A DNA stretch of 64,000 nucleotides, from NCBI RefSeq assembly GCF_011382965.1, contig NZ_CP049934.1, positions 1,736,001 through 1,800,000 of the forward strand, given 5' to 3'. Source of the DNA: Leucobacter insecticola (GTDB taxonomy: Bacteria; Actinomycetota; Actinomycetes; Actinomycetales; Microbacteriaceae). Each line of letters begins with the position of its first letter. Position 1 is the stretch's first letter. Under the pieces are notes generated by a model. It saw nothing but the letters and a program-made list of their open reading frames with translations, was not told where the DNA came from and did no database searches. Position numbers and translations under genes: made by a program. Shown here piece by piece: positions 18,171 through 28,743 of this stretch.

Positions 18171-19252
18171 TCGCGCTGCTCATTGCCGGCGGATTTTCGC
18201 TGCTCTACTCGCTTCTCCTCACCCCGCTGTTCGTGCGGGGATTCAACCGCCTGCGCTGGGGCCAGCCGATTCGGGTCGACGGGCCAAAAGAGCACGAGGT
18301 CAAGCGCGGTACGCCCACGATGGGCGGGATCATCTTCCTCTCTGGATCGGTGATTGCCTACTTTGTGGGCAAGCTGGTGATGGGGGAGCAGCCGACTCCG
18401 ACGGCGATGCTCGTGATTCTGATGGCGGTGGGAGCCGGCCTGGTCGGTTTCATCGACGACTTCATGAAGACGCGCATGCAGCAATCGGCCGGACTCAGCG
18501 GCTGGGCCAAAATCGGTGGCCAGGTGGTCATCGCAGTGTCGTTCGCGCTGCTGGGGCTGCGCTTCGCAAACGATGCGGGGGTCACCCCGATTTCGACCCG
18601 CATCTCGATGTTCCGTGATCTTCCCTTTGACTTTATGACGTTCGGTCCCTACCTGGGGATCGGCCTGATTGTGATCTGGGTGATGGTGATTGTTACCGCC
18701 ACCACGAACGCGGTCAACGTCACCGACGGTCTCGATGGCCTCGCCTCGGGGGCCGCCATTTTCGCCTTTGGTGCGTATCTGATCATTGGCTTCTGGCAGA
18801 CGGCGCAAAACTGCGCGACCACAGCCTATGAGACCGGGTGCTACGTCACGCGAGATCCGATGGATCTCGCCGTCATTGCCGCCGCTTTCCTCGGCGGCGT
18901 CGCCGGGTTTCTGTGGTGGAACACCAACCCCGCTCAGGTGTTTATGGGCGACACCGGGTCGATGGCAATCGGCGGGGCGATCGCCGCGCTCGCGATCCTG
19001 AGCCGCACTGAGATACTGCTCGTGCTCATTGGCGGTCTTTTTCTCATCGAGACCGGCTCTGTGATTGTGCAGCGCATTTACTTCAAGGTGACCCGCGGTA
19101 AACGGATCTTCCTGATGAGTCCAATCCACCATCACTTCGAGCTCAAAGGATGGGCTGAGGTGACGGTGGTGGTCAGGTTCTGGATCGTCGCCGCGCTGTT
19201 TGTGATCGCGGGAGTGGGCATGTTCTATGCGGAATGGTTGCTGAAGCAGTGA
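18167..19252 (+). CDS. mraY: Phospho-MurNAc-pentapeptide transferase
   Basis: Integral membrane enzyme (361 residues, about ten helices) that transfers phospho-MurNAc-pentapeptide to undecaprenyl phosphate, giving lipid I. Signature blocks: [17 protein letters not shown] (Asp pair), [24 protein letters not shown] [18 protein letters not shown], and the C-terminal [12 protein letters not shown] with the HHH triad. ATGA overlap with murF; the murD start overlaps its end. Confidence 0.96.
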   Translation: MIALLIAGGFSLLYSLLLTPLFVRGFNRLRWGQPIRVDGPKEHEVKRGTPTMGGIIFLSGSVIAYFVGKLVMGEQPTPTAMLVILMAVGAGLVGFIDDFMKTRMQQSAGLSGWAKIGGQVVIAVSFALLGLRFANDAGVTPISTRISMFRDLPFDFMTFGPYLGIGLIVIWVMVIVTATTNAVNVTDGLDGLASGAAIFAFGAYLIIGFWQTAQNCATTAYETGCYVTRDPMDLAVIAAAFLGGVAGFLWWNTNPAQVFMGDTGSMAIGGAIAALAILSRTEILLVLIGGLFLIETGSVIVQRIYFKVTRGKRIFLMSPIHHHFELKGWAEVTVVVRFWIVAALFVIAGVGMFYAEWLLKQ

Positions 19253-20762
19253 CGGGCGGAGAGATGGCACCCGTTCAGCAGCGTGTGCGGACCCTATCGA
19301 GTTGGCACGACGATTGGTCGGGTCTTCGAGTTGCGGTGCTGGGACTCGGCGTAACCGGGTTCTCCGTGGCCGACACCCTCGTTGAGCTGGGATCGCGCGT
19401 ACGGGTCATCTACGGTGCGCAGGATCCGGATCGCGAGCGACTCCTCGACGTGATCGGCGCGGAACGCTATTGCGACGAAGAGATCGAGGGGCAGCTCACC
19501 GACCTGAGGGTGTTCGAACCCGATCTGGTTGTTGTGTCGCCGGGATATCGACCTGACCATCCGCTGACCAGCTGGGCTGCAGACAACGGCATCACGGTGT
19601 GGGGCGATATCGAACTCGGTTGGCGGCTGCGCGACAAGACCGCGCGCATTGCTGATTGGATCTGCGTTACCGGGACCAACGGCAAAACCACCACTTCCCA
19701 GCTCACCGCCCACATGCTGCTTGAGGGGGCCTCCGCGCGATCCCCGCAGGCAACATCGGGGTTCCGATCCTTGACGCACTCCGCGATCCGCAGGGCTATG
19801 ACGTGATCGTGGTCGAGCTTTCCAGCTTTCAACTCGAGCGTCTCGGGGAGATTTCTCCCTACGCGAGCGTATGCCTGAATATTGCCGACGATCACCTTGA
19901 CTGGCACGGCAGCGCTTCGGCCTATCTTGCGGCCAAGGCCAAAGTCTATGAACACACTCAGGTGGCGTGCGTCTACAACCGGGCCGATCCCGCCACTGAG
20001 CGCATGGTTGAGAACGCCGACGTTATTGAGGGTGCCCGTGCGATCAGCTTCGGGCTCGATGCGCCGCCCCCCAGCGGTTTTGGGGTGATCGAGGGGATCC
20101 TCGTGGACCGCGGCTTCCACGCCGAGCGCAGGAATGAAGCTTACGAGCTTGTGACGGTCACGGAGCTCGCGGAGCGGGCAGTCGCGGCGCCGCATATGGT
20201 GCAGAACATTCTCGCGGCGAGCGCACTTGCTCGTTCTCGCGGGGTTGAACCCGCCGCGATCGCAGCGGCGATCCTGAGTTTCACCCCGGATCCGCATCGC
20301 GCTGAGCGCGTCGGTGAGGTTGGCGGCGTGCTGTGGATCGACGATTCCAAGGCCACGAACGCCCATGCGGCGAATGCTTCGCTCAGCGCGATGCGGGATG
20401 TCGTGTGGATCCTGGGCGGGCTCCTCAAGGGCGTCGATATTGACGAACTGGTGCGCGCTCACGCCTCACGGCTGCGCGGTGCGGTCGTGATTGGTGCAGA
20501 CCGCATCGAAGTGATGGCGGCGCTCAAGCGGCATCTCGGCGACGTTCCGAGGGTTGAAATTGACGGGGCCTCCTCTGCGGACGTGATGGCCGACGCCGTA
20601 GCCGCCGCCGCGGCGATTGCCGAGCCGGGGGACACTGTGCTGCTCTCGCCAGCTGCAGCCTCGATGGATCAGTTCACCGACTACGCGGATCGCGGCCGGC
20701 AGTTTCAGGCGGCGGTGGCGAAGCTCGCTGCGCGCGAGGTGGACGATGGCACACAAGCCTGA
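19249..20762 (+). CDS. murD: UDP-MurNAc-L-Ala:D-Glu ligase (apparent frameshift at 19725-19729)
   Basis: Adds D-glutamate to UDP-MurNAc-L-Ala. The GTG at 19249 overlaps the mraY stop; ATG 19264 is an alternative. The N-terminal part has [14 protein letters not shown] and the ATP loop TGTNGKTTT; the C-terminal part, in another frame, begins with VELSSFQLE and includes [12 protein letters not shown] and WIDDSKATN. Adding one G to GGGGG at 19725-19729 restores [20 protein letters not shown] across the break and a 504-residue protein. murD is essential and normally single-copy, so a real knock-out is improbable; the lesion fits homopolymer undercalling. It overlaps ftsW by 17 bases. Confidence 0.93.
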
Positions 20763-21948
20763 GCCGAAGGCCCGCGGGCTTGCCAGGATCAGCCTCGGCG
20801 CGGCGCTCAGGGCGGGGTCTGATAAATCGGTCGCTGCGCTCTATGCGCTCACCCTGTTGCTTGTGGGGTTCGGGCTCATTATGGTGCTTTCGTCCTCGTC
20901 CATCACCTCCTACGTCGCAGACCAAGGATTCTTCGGTGGCTTTTGGCGCCAGGCGACCTTCGCGCTCATCGGTTTGCCGCTGATGCTGCTCGCGGCGGCG
21001 ATGCCGATCTCGTTCTGGAAGAAGTGGGCATGGGTGCTGCTCGGTTTCGGGATGCTGTTGCAGCTGCTCGTGTTTACCCCGCTCGGCGTCGAGGTCTACG
21101 GCAACCGCAACTGGATTCAGATTGGCAGCTTCGGGGCTCAACCGTCTGAGGCGCTGAAACTCGCTCTGGTGGTGTGGATCGGGGCGGTGCTGCTCAAGAA
21201 GGAGCCACTGCTCGGGCAGATGCGTCACGAGATCATTCCGGTGGTGGTGCCCGGGGCCGTATTCGTGCTTGGTCTCGTGTTGCTCGGTGATGATCTCGGA
21301 ACCGTGATGATCATGGCTGCGCTGGTGATCGGAGCCATGTACTTCGGCGGAGTGAGCTGGAAAACGCTCGGGGTTATTGTCGGCGGTGGCCTCTTCGCGG
21401 TTGCGTTCTTCTTGGTGACGAGCCCAAACCGGATGGCCCGCCTCTTCGATCACGCCGGTGGCAATGACGACTACAGTGGGCTTGGCTGGCAGCCGCTGCA
21501 CGGGCTTTGGGCGCTTGCGGGCGGTGGTCTCTTCGGCGTCGGGCTTGGCGGTTCAAAGGCGAAGTGGTCGTGGCTTCCCGCGGCCGACAATGATTACATC
21601 TTCGCGATTATTGGCGAAGAACTCGGACTTATCGGTGCGCTCCTTGTGGTTGTGTTGTTCATTGCGCTCGCTGCGGTGATGTTGCGGGTGATTTCTCGTG
21701 CTCGTGATCGCTTCGGCAAGGCGGTCGTCGGTGGAATTCTCGTGTGGATCGTTGGCCAGGCCTTCGTGAATATCGGGGTGGTGATTCGGGTGTTCCCGGT
21801 GCTGGGAGTGCCACTTCCGTTGATCAGTGCTGGCGGTACGGCACTGATCGCGTGTCTTGTGGCAATGGGTGTGGTGATATCAATTGCTCGCGACGGCGCG
21901 GAGTATCAGGCTGAGCTCGCGGCCGAACATGGAAGGACACTGCGATGA
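20746..21948 (+). CDS. ftsW: Septal peptidoglycan glycosyltransferase FtsW (SEDS family)
   Basis: Polymerises lipid II at the septum together with FtsI. ATG 20746 gives a 400-residue protein with about ten membrane helices. Family marks are VLSSSSI near the first helix, GNRNWIQIG, QPSEALKLALVVWIG, the GGSKAKWSWLPAADNDYIFAIIGEELG loop and the C-terminal GVPLPLISAGGTA. The start lies inside the end of murD, and the stop overlaps the murG ATG (ATGA). The order murD-ftsW-murG is the standard one. Confidence 0.95.
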   Translation: MAHKPEPKARGLARISLGAALRAGSDKSVAALYALTLLLVGFGLIMVLSSSSITSYVADQGFFGGFWRQATFALIGLPLMLLAAAMPISFWKKWAWVLLGFGMLLQLLVFTPLGVEVYGNRNWIQIGSFGAQPSEALKLALVVWIGAVLLKKEPLLGQMRHEIIPVVVPGAVFVLGLVLLGDDLGTVMIMAALVIGAMYFGGVSWKTLGVIVGGGLFAVAFFLVTSPNRMARLFDHAGGNDDYSGLGWQPLHGLWALAGGGLFGVGLGGSKAKWSWLPAADNDYIFAIIGEELGLIGALLVVVLFIALAAVMLRVISRARDRFGKAVVGGILVWIVGQAFVNIGVVIRVFPVLGVPLPLISAGGTALIACLVAMGVVISIARDGAEYQAELAAEHGRTLR

Positions 21949-23035
21949 CTCGCTATCTGCTTGCTGGGGGAGGCACCGCTGGCCACGTCAACCCGTTGCT
22001 CGCGCTCGCCGATCACATCAGGGCGGAGGAGCCGGGAGCGGAGATCGTCGTGCTGGGTACTCGTGAGGGGCTGGAAGCGCGGCTCGTTCCCGACCGTGGC
22101 TATGAGCTTGTGACGATCGCGCGGCTGCCGTTCCCGAGACGCCCCAACGTTGCGGCCCTCAAGTTTCCCGCGCGCTTTGCCCGTGCGGTGCGGCAGACGC
22201 GTGAGCTGATCCGTGACCGCGGAATCGACGTGGTTGTGGGTGTCGGCGGCTACGCCTCGGCGCCCGCCTATCGTGCAGCGAATGCCGAAGGGATCCCGAT
22301 CGTGATCCACGAGGCGAACGCGAAGCCGGGGCTTGCCAATAGGCTCGGCGCGCGCAGCACCTCCTACGTCGCGGTGACCTTTCCGGGCACACCGATTCGA
22401 AACGCGCGGGTTACGGGCATGCCGCTGCGGCCGGAGATTACGGGGCTCTTTGCCCCCGGCGTTGATCCTGTCGCTCTCCGCGCCTCGGCGCGGCAACACT
22501 TCGGGCTGGATCCTGAGCGCACGACGCTGCTCGTTACGGGAGGCTCGCTCGGAGCGCGGGCTATTAACCGGGCGATTTCTGGTGCCGCGGCCGAGATCGT
22601 CGCCTCCGGGGTCCAGGTGCTGCATGTTTGGGGTGGCCTCACCGAGCTCGAGGATCCGGGGGTCGACGGATATCAGGTGATCCCGTACTGTGATCGCATG
22701 GATCTCGCCTTTGCGGCTACCGATCTTGCTGTGTCGCGGGCGGGATCAACCACCGTGAGTGAGCTCTCGGGCTCGGGATCCCCGCTGTGTTTGTGCCCTA
22801 CGGTCACGGCAACGGCGAGCAGCGCTTCAACGCCGCGAGTGTGGTGGATGCCGGTGGCGCCCTGCTCGTCACCGATGACGAGCTGACCCCCGCATGGGTG
22901 CGCGCCACGCTCCTGCCCCTCCTCGGTGACGGAACGAGACTTTCTGAGATGTCTGCGCGCGCCCGCGAGGTCGGTTCCCTTGACGGCACCGCCCGCCTCT
23001 ATGCGCTGGTGCGGGAGGCGCTACGGGATTCTTAG
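21945..23035 (+). CDS. murG: Lipid II synthase MurG (apparent frameshift at 22769-22771)
   Basis: Transfers GlcNAc from UDP-GlcNAc to lipid I on the inner face of the membrane. GT28 family: N-terminal [53 protein letters not shown] and the donor-site segment [11 protein letters not shown]. Directly after it the frame breaks. Adding one G to GGG at 22769-22771 restores [22 protein letters not shown] (the expected glycine-rich donor-binding loop and HxxGEQ) and the C-terminus to 23035, 363 residues in all. ATGA overlap with ftsW. Essential, so the break is probably technical. Confidence 0.93.
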
Positions 23036-23081
23036 CTCCAAGGCAGTAGTCTTGACGAGCAATGATCCAGGAGGAAACCAG

Positions 23082-24518
23082 ATGATTTATCCCGATCTCG
23101 ACCTAGAGATTCCGGAGCAGCTTGGGCGAGTGCACTTCGTCGGTATCGGTGGATCAGGCATGAGCGGAATCGCGCGGATGATGCACCAGGCGGGGGTCAC
23201 GGTGACGGGGTCCGACCGCAGCGCGAACTACTCCACGCGCGCGCTCGAGGAGATCGGTATTCCGGTTTGTATCGGGCACGACGCAGCGAATATTGGCAAT
23301 GCAGACACGCTCGTGGTGACTGGGGCACTCTGGCCCGATAACCCCGAGTATCAGCGGGCGCTTGAACAGGGCTTGCCCGTGCTGCACCGCTCACAGGCGC
23401 TCGCCTGGCTCGCTCGTGGCAAGCGGGTCGTGTCGGTCGCTGGCGCCCACGGCAAAACCACCTCGACCGGCATGGTCGTGACGGGTCTGCTTGGCGTAGA
23501 CGCCGACCCCTCGTTCGTCAACGGTGGGATCATCGAGTCCCTCGGTGTGAGCTCGGCGCCGGGCAACAGTGATCTGTTCGTGATCGAAGCCGACGAGTCC
23601 GACAAGTCTTTCCTTCTCTACGACACGGCCATCGCGCTCATCACCAACGTCGATCCCGAGCACCTGGATTTCTACGGTTCGCGCGAGGCGTTCATGCAGG
23701 CCTTCGTTGATTTTGCGCGTGCGGCGCGCGAGCAGGTTGTGATCTCGGCGGATGATCCGGGTGCGCTTGAAGTGCTTGCAGCGCTGCGCGAGGCGGGCAC
23801 GGGTGAAACCGGAACCAGCGCCGTGATCCGCACCTTCGGCGAATCCCCGGAAGCCGACTTGCGCCTGGTCGACGTTGACGATTCGGGTCCGGTGCGCTTT
23901 GGCGTGGAGATTGACGGCAGACGGCTTGACGCCCAGCTCTCGGTCTACGGACGCCACAACGCGCTGAATGCCGTCGGCGCACTCGCCGTGCTCACTGGAC
24001 TCGGGATCGAGGCTGAGCGTGCGCTCGCCGCGGTCGCTGGTTTCGGGGGCACCAAGCGCCGTTTCGAGTTTCACGCCGATGTTGCCGGCGTGCGCGTGTA
24101 CGACGACTATGCGCACCACCCCACCGAGGTTGAGGCGCTGCTGCAATCAGCACGCGCCGTTGTCGGGGAAGGGCGCCTAATCGCCATTCACCAGCCACAC
24201 CTCTTTAGTCGGACGCGGCTGTTTCATCGTGAGTTCGCACGGGCTCTCGAACACGGGGCGGATCATACCGTCGTGCTCGCAGTTGACGGTGCCCGCGAGG
24301 ATCCGGTGCCCGGTGTGACCGGTGAGCTTGTCTCAGCCGACTTCGAAGATGCAAGCCGGGTCGAGTACCTCGATGATTGGCAGCGGGCAGCCGACTATCT
24401 TGCAGCGTATGCGCAGCCTGGGGACGTCATGGTGACGATGAGCTGCGGCACGGTCTACCAGATTATCCCGCAGGTGGTCGAGGCTCTGCGTGATCGCTTC
24501 GAGTCAGCGGGCAAGTGA
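23082..24518 (+). CDS. murC: UDP-MurNAc:L-alanine ligase
   Basis: First amino-acid addition of the stem peptide. ATG 23082 follows CCAGGAGG; the protein is 478 residues. It starts [18 protein letters not shown] (Rossmann-like UDP-binding domain), has the ATP loop [21 protein letters not shown], and the C-terminal [10 protein letters not shown] block characteristic of MurC. It overlaps ftsQ by 4 bases (GTGA). A further in-frame extension upstream to 22926 has no ribosome site and lies in murG. Confidence 0.95.
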   Translation: MIYPDLDLEIPEQLGRVHFVGIGGSGMSGIARMMHQAGVTVTGSDRSANYSTRALEEIGIPVCIGHDAANIGNADTLVVTGALWPDNPEYQRALEQGLPVLHRSQALAWLARGKRVVSVAGAHGKTTSTGMVVTGLLGVDADPSFVNGGIIESLGVSSAPGNSDLFVIEADESDKSFLLYDTAIALITNVDPEHLDFYGSREAFMQAFVDFARAAREQVVISADDPGALEVLAALREAGTGETGTSAVIRTFGESPEADLRLVDVDDSGPVRFGVEIDGRRLDAQLSVYGRHNALNAVGALAVLTGLGIEAERALAAVAGFGGTKRRFEFHADVAGVRVYDDYAHHPTEVEALLQSARAVVGEGRLIAIHQPHLFSRTRLFHREFARALEHGADHTVVLAVDGAREDPVPGVTGELVSADFEDASRVEYLDDWQRAADYLAAYAQPGDVMVTMSCGTVYQIIPQVVEALRDRFESAGK

Positions 24519-25716
24519 AACGACCAGGCGGTTTCGACCGAGCCCCCCAGCAGCCGGATCGGCCGAAGGCAGAACTCCCGGAGGTGCCCGAGTCTCACGA
24601 GCCTCGGAGCTTACCCAGGCTGCGCAGTACGCTCTTTAGGCGGCGCGGTGCGGCCGAGCAGCCGGCTCCTGGGCTCGAAGCTACTGAGGCGTCGGAGGCC
24701 GCGGGGATTGAGGCCTTTGAAACTCTCGAAGTTGAGACAAACGACGGGTTTGAAGACGAGGCCTCGCTCCTTGGATTAGAGGCGGCAGAGCTTGAAAGCG
24801 TCAGCTCGGAGATTCGCTCAGGCGAGGCAGAGACGATCGATCTGGGTGAAGTGCGGCGGGCGCGCGATCTCGTCCTGGCTGACAGCGCGGAGGGCGGCGG
24901 GGTGCGAGGTGCGCTCGCGAGATTCCGCTCGGAACGCGACGAGGACCCGGTGCGCCAGGCCGAGCAGCGAGTTCGCGAGGCAAAGAAAGAGCGTCGCCAG
25001 CAGGAGAAGCGCGAGAGTAGGCGATTTTCGGCGGATGCGCGCCGCCGCCGTCGGCACTGGTTGATCGCGCTCGGTACGGTCTGCCTGCTCGCTCTGTTCG
25101 TGGCGGTCGGCGTCTTTACCCCGTTGATGTCGGTGCGGCAGGTGCAACTTGTGGGTGCGAACAGCGTGAATGCCGCGGAGGTTGAGAAGGCTCTCTCCCG
25201 CTTCGACGGGGTGCCGCTGGCGCTGGTGCAGGAATCTGAAATTCACGATGCGTTGCAGCCGTTTCCCTTTGTGCAGCGTTACGCGTTCGAATTGATCCCC
25301 CGGACACGCTCATGGTGCGCATCGTCGAGCGGGTGCCGGTGATCACGATTGAGCGGGATGGTGTATTCAACTCTTACGATGCCGCTGGAGTGTTGCTCGC
25401 GAGTGCAGAGGTGCCGATGGAGGGCGTACCGCTCGCCACGGGTGCGGTGACCGATCTGGATTCTGATGCGTTCTCAGCAGCCTCCCGAGTGTTGCGGGAC
25501 ATGCCGGCCGACATGCGCGTTCAGGTGGCGTCGGTTGAAGCGTCGAGTGGGCAGGATGTGAGCATCGTGTTCAACACCGGGCTTGAAGTGTTTTGGGGTG
25601 ACGCCGAGGAGACGCAGCGAAAGGTAGCGGTGCTCACGGCGATGATTTCTTCGCTTGCAGATCGCGCGATCTCTAGCATCGACGTTTCGTCTCCCCGTGC
25701 ACCCGTCTTTCGTTAG
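24515..25716 (+). CDS. ftsQ: Divisome protein FtsQ/DivIB (apparent frameshift at 25297-25301)
   Basis: Bitopic scaffold linking early and late divisome proteins. GTG 24515 overlaps the murC stop. A long acidic cytoplasmic N-terminus of about 180 residues, rich in Glu and Ala, precedes one membrane helix (about 181-205) and a POTRA domain ([22 protein letters not shown]). The frame breaks within the beta domain; adding one C to CCCCC at 25297-25301 restores [20 protein letters not shown] and a 400-residue protein. The unusually long cytoplasmic part is common in actinobacterial FtsQ. The lesion matches the other homopolymer breaks. Confidence 0.9.
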
Positions 25717-25800
25717 TTTCCGGCGCAGCTTTCGGCGTGTCTGCGGGGGAGAAGGTGTTCTGGCGCATAGCTTTGTGTCCAGGAAATGTATACGGCAATA

Positions 25801-25835
25801 CTAACTTTTAACTTCAGGTAGAGGTTGAAAGTTAG
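25801..25835 (+). promoter_or_regulatory. Hairpin directly upstream of the ftsZ ribosome-binding site
   Basis: CTAACTTTTAAC (25801-25812) and GTTGAAAGTTAG (25824-25835) form a 12-bp stem with one U-G-type pair, around an 11-base loop. It ends right before GGGGCGGAGG, the ftsZ ribosome site. The AT-rich stem stands out in this high-GC sequence. It could be an operator or an mRNA structure controlling ftsZ translation. The 134-base gap 25717-25850 must also hold the ftsZ promoter. Confidence 0.6.
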
Positions 25836-25850
25836 GGGCGGAGGATCCAG

Positions 25851-27080
25851 GTGTCAACAAACCAGAACTACCTCGCGGTGATCAAGGTCGTAGGTGTGGG
25901 TGGCGGCGGCGTGAACGCCGTCAACCGCATGATCGAACTCGGCCTTCGCGGAGTCGAGTTCATTGCCGTGAACACTGATGCGCAGGCGCTGTTGCTCAGC
26001 GATGCCGACGTCAAGCTTGATGTTGGCCGTGAGCTGACGCGCGGTCTCGGGGCAGGTGCCGATCCCGAAGTGGGTCGCCGTGCAGCAGAAGATCACGCAG
26101 AAGAGATCGAAGAAGCGCTCGCCGGAGCAGACATGGTCTTCGTGACCGCGGGCGAGGGTGGTGGCACGGGAACCGGTGCAGCCCCGGTCGTCGCGCGGAT
26201 CTCGAAGTCGATTGGTGCCCTCACCATTGGTGTGGTCACCCGCCCCTTCAGCTTTGAGGGGAAGCGTCGTGCGGCACAGGCGGACGCGGGTGTGAGTACC
26301 CTTCGTGAGGCCGTGGACACCCTCATCGTGGTGCCGAACGATCGTCTGCTTGACATTAGCGAGCCAGGCATTAGCATGATCGAAGCATTCGCCGCGGCTG
26401 ACCAGGTGCTGCTCGCGGGCGTCTCCGGTATCACCGATCTCATTACCACTCCGGGTCTCATTAACCTCGACTTCGCAGACGTGAAGTCCGTGATGCAGGG
26501 GGCCGGCGCCGCGCTCATGGGTATCGGCTCCGCCCGCGGTGCAGACCGCGCGATCAAGGCCGCGGAGCTCGCGGTGGCCTCGCCGCTGCTCGAAGCCTCA
26601 GTAGAAGGAGCCCACGGCGTGCTGCTGTCGATTCAGGGATCCTCGAACCTCGCGCTCAGCGAGATCTACGAAGCCTCGACGCTTGTGCAAGACGTCGTCC
26701 ACCCCGAAGCCAACATCATCTTCGGTACCGTTATCGACGACACCCTCGGTGATGAAGTGCGCGTTACGGTGATTGCCGCTGGTTTCGATGAAGAGCCGCA
26801 GCCGCAGACCGTTCCCGTGGAGCGCGGACGGCGCGGGAGCCACATCGAGGGCATTGCTGAGCTCGCCACCGCGCGCGTGGGCGTCGCCGCCGGAATCGCC
26901 GGAAGCTTGGGTGGTGACCCGCTCGACTCGGGCGCCGATAGCTCGCAGGGCGGACAGAACCCGCCCACCGGGCAGTTCGGCGAAGTGCTGTCAAACCCCC
27001 CGGTTGAGGCCCAGCTGCCGGATCCGGCCTTTGATGGCGATGACGATGAAGATCTCGACATCCCCGAATTTTTGAAGTAG
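25851..27080 (+). CDS. ftsZ: Cell division GTPase FtsZ
   Basis: Tubulin homologue that forms the Z ring. A 409-residue protein with [23 protein letters not shown], the GTP signature [13 protein letters not shown] (about residues 103-115), the T7-loop region [11 protein letters not shown], and an unstructured tail that ends in the conserved acidic peptide [13 protein letters not shown], the docking site for SepF and other partners. GTG 25851 follows GGGGCGGAGG. It is separated from ftsQ by a 134-base gap, so it likely has its own promoter in addition to read-through. Confidence 0.97.
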   Translation: MSTNQNYLAVIKVVGVGGGGVNAVNRMIELGLRGVEFIAVNTDAQALLLSDADVKLDVGRELTRGLGAGADPEVGRRAAEDHAEEIEEALAGADMVFVTAGEGGGTGTGAAPVVARISKSIGALTIGVVTRPFSFEGKRRAAQADAGVSTLREAVDTLIVVPNDRLLDISEPGISMIEAFAAADQVLLAGVSGITDLITTPGLINLDFADVKSVMQGAGAALMGIGSARGADRAIKAAELAVASPLLEASVEGAHGVLLSIQGSSNLALSEIYEASTLVQDVVHPEANIIFGTVIDDTLGDEVRVTVIAAGFDEEPQPQTVPVERGRRGSHIEGIAELATARVGVAAGIAGSLGGDPLDSGADSSQGGQNPPTGQFGEVLSNPPVEAQLPDPAFDGDDDEDLDIPEFLK

Positions 27081-27106
27081 CAATAGGCCGCACGTTGGGA
27101 TCCACA

Positions 27107-27793
27107 ATGGGGCTGAGAGAGCGACTTCTTGCGGTGCAGGGCGACATTGCTGCGGCCTGCACCGCAGTCGCCAGAGAACCCGAAGATGTCACCCTTATCG
27201 TGGTGACCAAGTTTCATCCGGCATCGCTCGTGCAAGAGCTCGCGGGGCTCGGCGTGCGTGACGTTGGCGAGAATCGACACCAGGAGGCGCAGGCGAAAGC
27301 TGAAGCGCTCGCGGCCCTCGACCTCAACTGGCATTTCATCGGTCAGCTGCAGACCAAGAAGGCGCGGCAAGCGGCTCGTTACGCGAGCGCGATTCACTCG
27401 ATCGACCGCGAGCGTCTCATTGATGCGCTCGCCGATTCTCGAGACATTGCTGCAGGAGAGCGGCCAATCGACGCATTCCTGCAGATCAACCTCACCGATG
27501 ACCCAGGCCGAGGCGGTGTCGTTCCCGCTGACCTCGAATCTCTAGCCGAAAAGGCTCTGCAGACGCCCTCGCTGCGGCTGCGCGGCGTGATGGCGGTCGC
27601 ACCACTTGAAGAGCCTGCTGCGGCTTCCTTCGCACGTCTCGCATCCTATTCAGAACGCCTACGTGCACTCGCTCCAGACGCCTCGGCGATCTCGGCGGGC
27701 ATGACTCACGACTTTGCCGAGGCAATCGCGGCTGGCGCGACACACCTGCGCATTGGTAGCGCAATCACGGGTAATCGGCCCGAGCACGGGTAG
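27107..27793 (+). CDS. YggS-family pyridoxal phosphate homeostasis protein
   Basis: PLP-binding protein with a TIM-barrel fold and no known catalysis; it buffers free PLP. Marks: [13 protein letters not shown] with the PLP Lys, [26 protein letters not shown], and the C-terminal [14 protein letters not shown] (SMGMSxDxxxAI in the family) and [14 protein letters not shown] 27107 is preferred over the in-frame TTG 27095. It follows ftsZ by 26 bases. The laccase-domain gene (pgeF/ylmD) that often lies between ftsZ and yggS in Gram-positive bacteria is absent here. Confidence 0.9.
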   Translation: MGLRERLLAVQGDIAAACTAVAREPEDVTLIVVTKFHPASLVQELAGLGVRDVGENRHQEAQAKAEALAALDLNWHFIGQLQTKKARQAARYASAIHSIDRERLIDALADSRDIAAGERPIDAFLQINLTDDPGRGGVVPADLESLAEKALQTPSLRLRGVMAVAPLEEPAAASFARLASYSERLRALAPDASAISAGMTHDFAEAIAAGATHLRIGSAITGNRPEHG

Positions 27794-27824
27794 TCTCGAA
27801 ACACCGCACCGTTGGGAGAGAAAT

Positions 27825-28331
27825 ATGAGCAATCCGCTGAAGAAGACCATGGTGTTCCTCGGTCTCGCTGAAGAAGACCTCGAGGATCACAACGCCACGG
27901 CTCAGGAGCAGCCCGTCCAGGCCGCGAGCCAGAGCACTTCTGCGCAGCCTCAGCCCAAAGCAGCAGCAAGTCGACCTTCTTCGCAGCGTGCCGCGGTGAC
28001 CCCGCTACGCCGGGTTACGCCAACGAAGCAGCCCGCCGCCCAGGCCATGAACGAGATCCTCACGGTGCATCCAGCGGAGTACCGCGACGCCAAGGTGATC
28101 GCCGAGAGCTTCCGTGATGGTGTCCCCGTGATCATTAACCTGTCGCGCATGAACGAGACCGAGGCAAAGCGCCTCATTGATTTCGCGAGCGGCCTCAGCA
28201 TGGGCCTGCACGGCCGAATTGAGCGGGTCACGAGCAAAGTCTTCCTGCTGTCACCTGAGCACATCGAAAGTGCCAGCGACGAGGTTCGTCCGAATGACAG
28301 CGGCTCCTTCTTCGTCACTCCCTCTGCGTAG
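27825..28331 (+). CDS. sepF: Cell division protein SepF
   Basis: Membrane tether for FtsZ in bacteria without FtsA. ATG 27825 gives 168 residues: an N-terminal amphipathic membrane-binding helix ([18 protein letters not shown]), a low-complexity Gln/Ala/Ser linker (about residues 25-75), and the SepF core ([55 protein letters not shown]). The FtsZ tail encoded 1 kb upstream is its expected ligand. Confidence 0.95.
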   Translation: MSNPLKKTMVFLGLAEEDLEDHNATAQEQPVQAASQSTSAQPQPKAAASRPSSQRAAVTPLRRVTPTKQPAAQAMNEILTVHPAEYRDAKVIAESFRDGVPVIINLSRMNETEAKRLIDFASGLSMGLHGRIERVTSKVFLLSPEHIESASDEVRPNDSGSFFVTPSA

Positions 28332-28334
28332 CCC

Positions 28335-28631
28335 GTGGAAATTCTCGCTGCGATCGGCACGATTGTCAGTGTCGTTCTCCGAATCTATGTTTTTGTTCTG
28401 TGGGCAAGGTTCGTGCTCGACTGGGTGATGGTGCTGAACCGCAATTTCCGCCCGCGAGGAATCATCGCAGTGCTCGTTGATTTCGTGTACACAGTCACGG
28501 ATCCTCCCATTCGGATGTTTCGGAGGATCCTGCCGCCGATCAGACTCGGTCAAATTTCCCTTGATCTCGGTTGGATGCTGACCCTTATTTCCTGCTGGAT
28601 ATTGCTCGCGATTATCCCCACCTGGTGGTGA
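28335..28631 (+). CDS. YggT family membrane protein
   Basis: A 98-residue protein with two membrane helices and the YggT spacing: a first helix (ILAAIGTIVSVVLRIYVFVLWARFVLDWV), a central loop with DFVYTVTDPPIRMFRRILPPIRLG, and a second helix (LDLGWMLTLISCWILLAII). The GTG start lies 3 bases after the sepF stop, so the two are probably coupled. YggT proteins are implicated in ion homeostasis and in division-linked membrane organisation; the exact role is unknown. Confidence 0.88.
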   Translation: MEILAAIGTIVSVVLRIYVFVLWARFVLDWVMVLNRNFRPRGIIAVLVDFVYTVTDPPIRMFRRILPPIRLGQISLDLGWMLTLISCWILLAIIPTWW

Positions 28632-28743
28632 ATTTTCTGCAAGAGTCACGCGCCCGGGCGAGCGCGACATGCGAGAATGCGGCATTCTTTGCTAGCGTTG
28701 AGTTTGACCACGTCAGTGGTCCCGAATCGAAAGAGACGTAACG
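28632..28743 (+). promoter_or_regulatory. wag31 leader with two short palindromes
   Basis: AGAATGC-G-GCATTCT (28674-28688) is a perfect 7-bp inverted repeat with a single central base, shaped like a dimeric operator. GACCAC-GTCA-GTGGTC lies about 20 bases further on, next to a TTGACC that could be a -35 element. The wag31 ribosome site is GAAAGAGACG. The palindromes are seen; their roles are inference. Confidence 0.4.
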
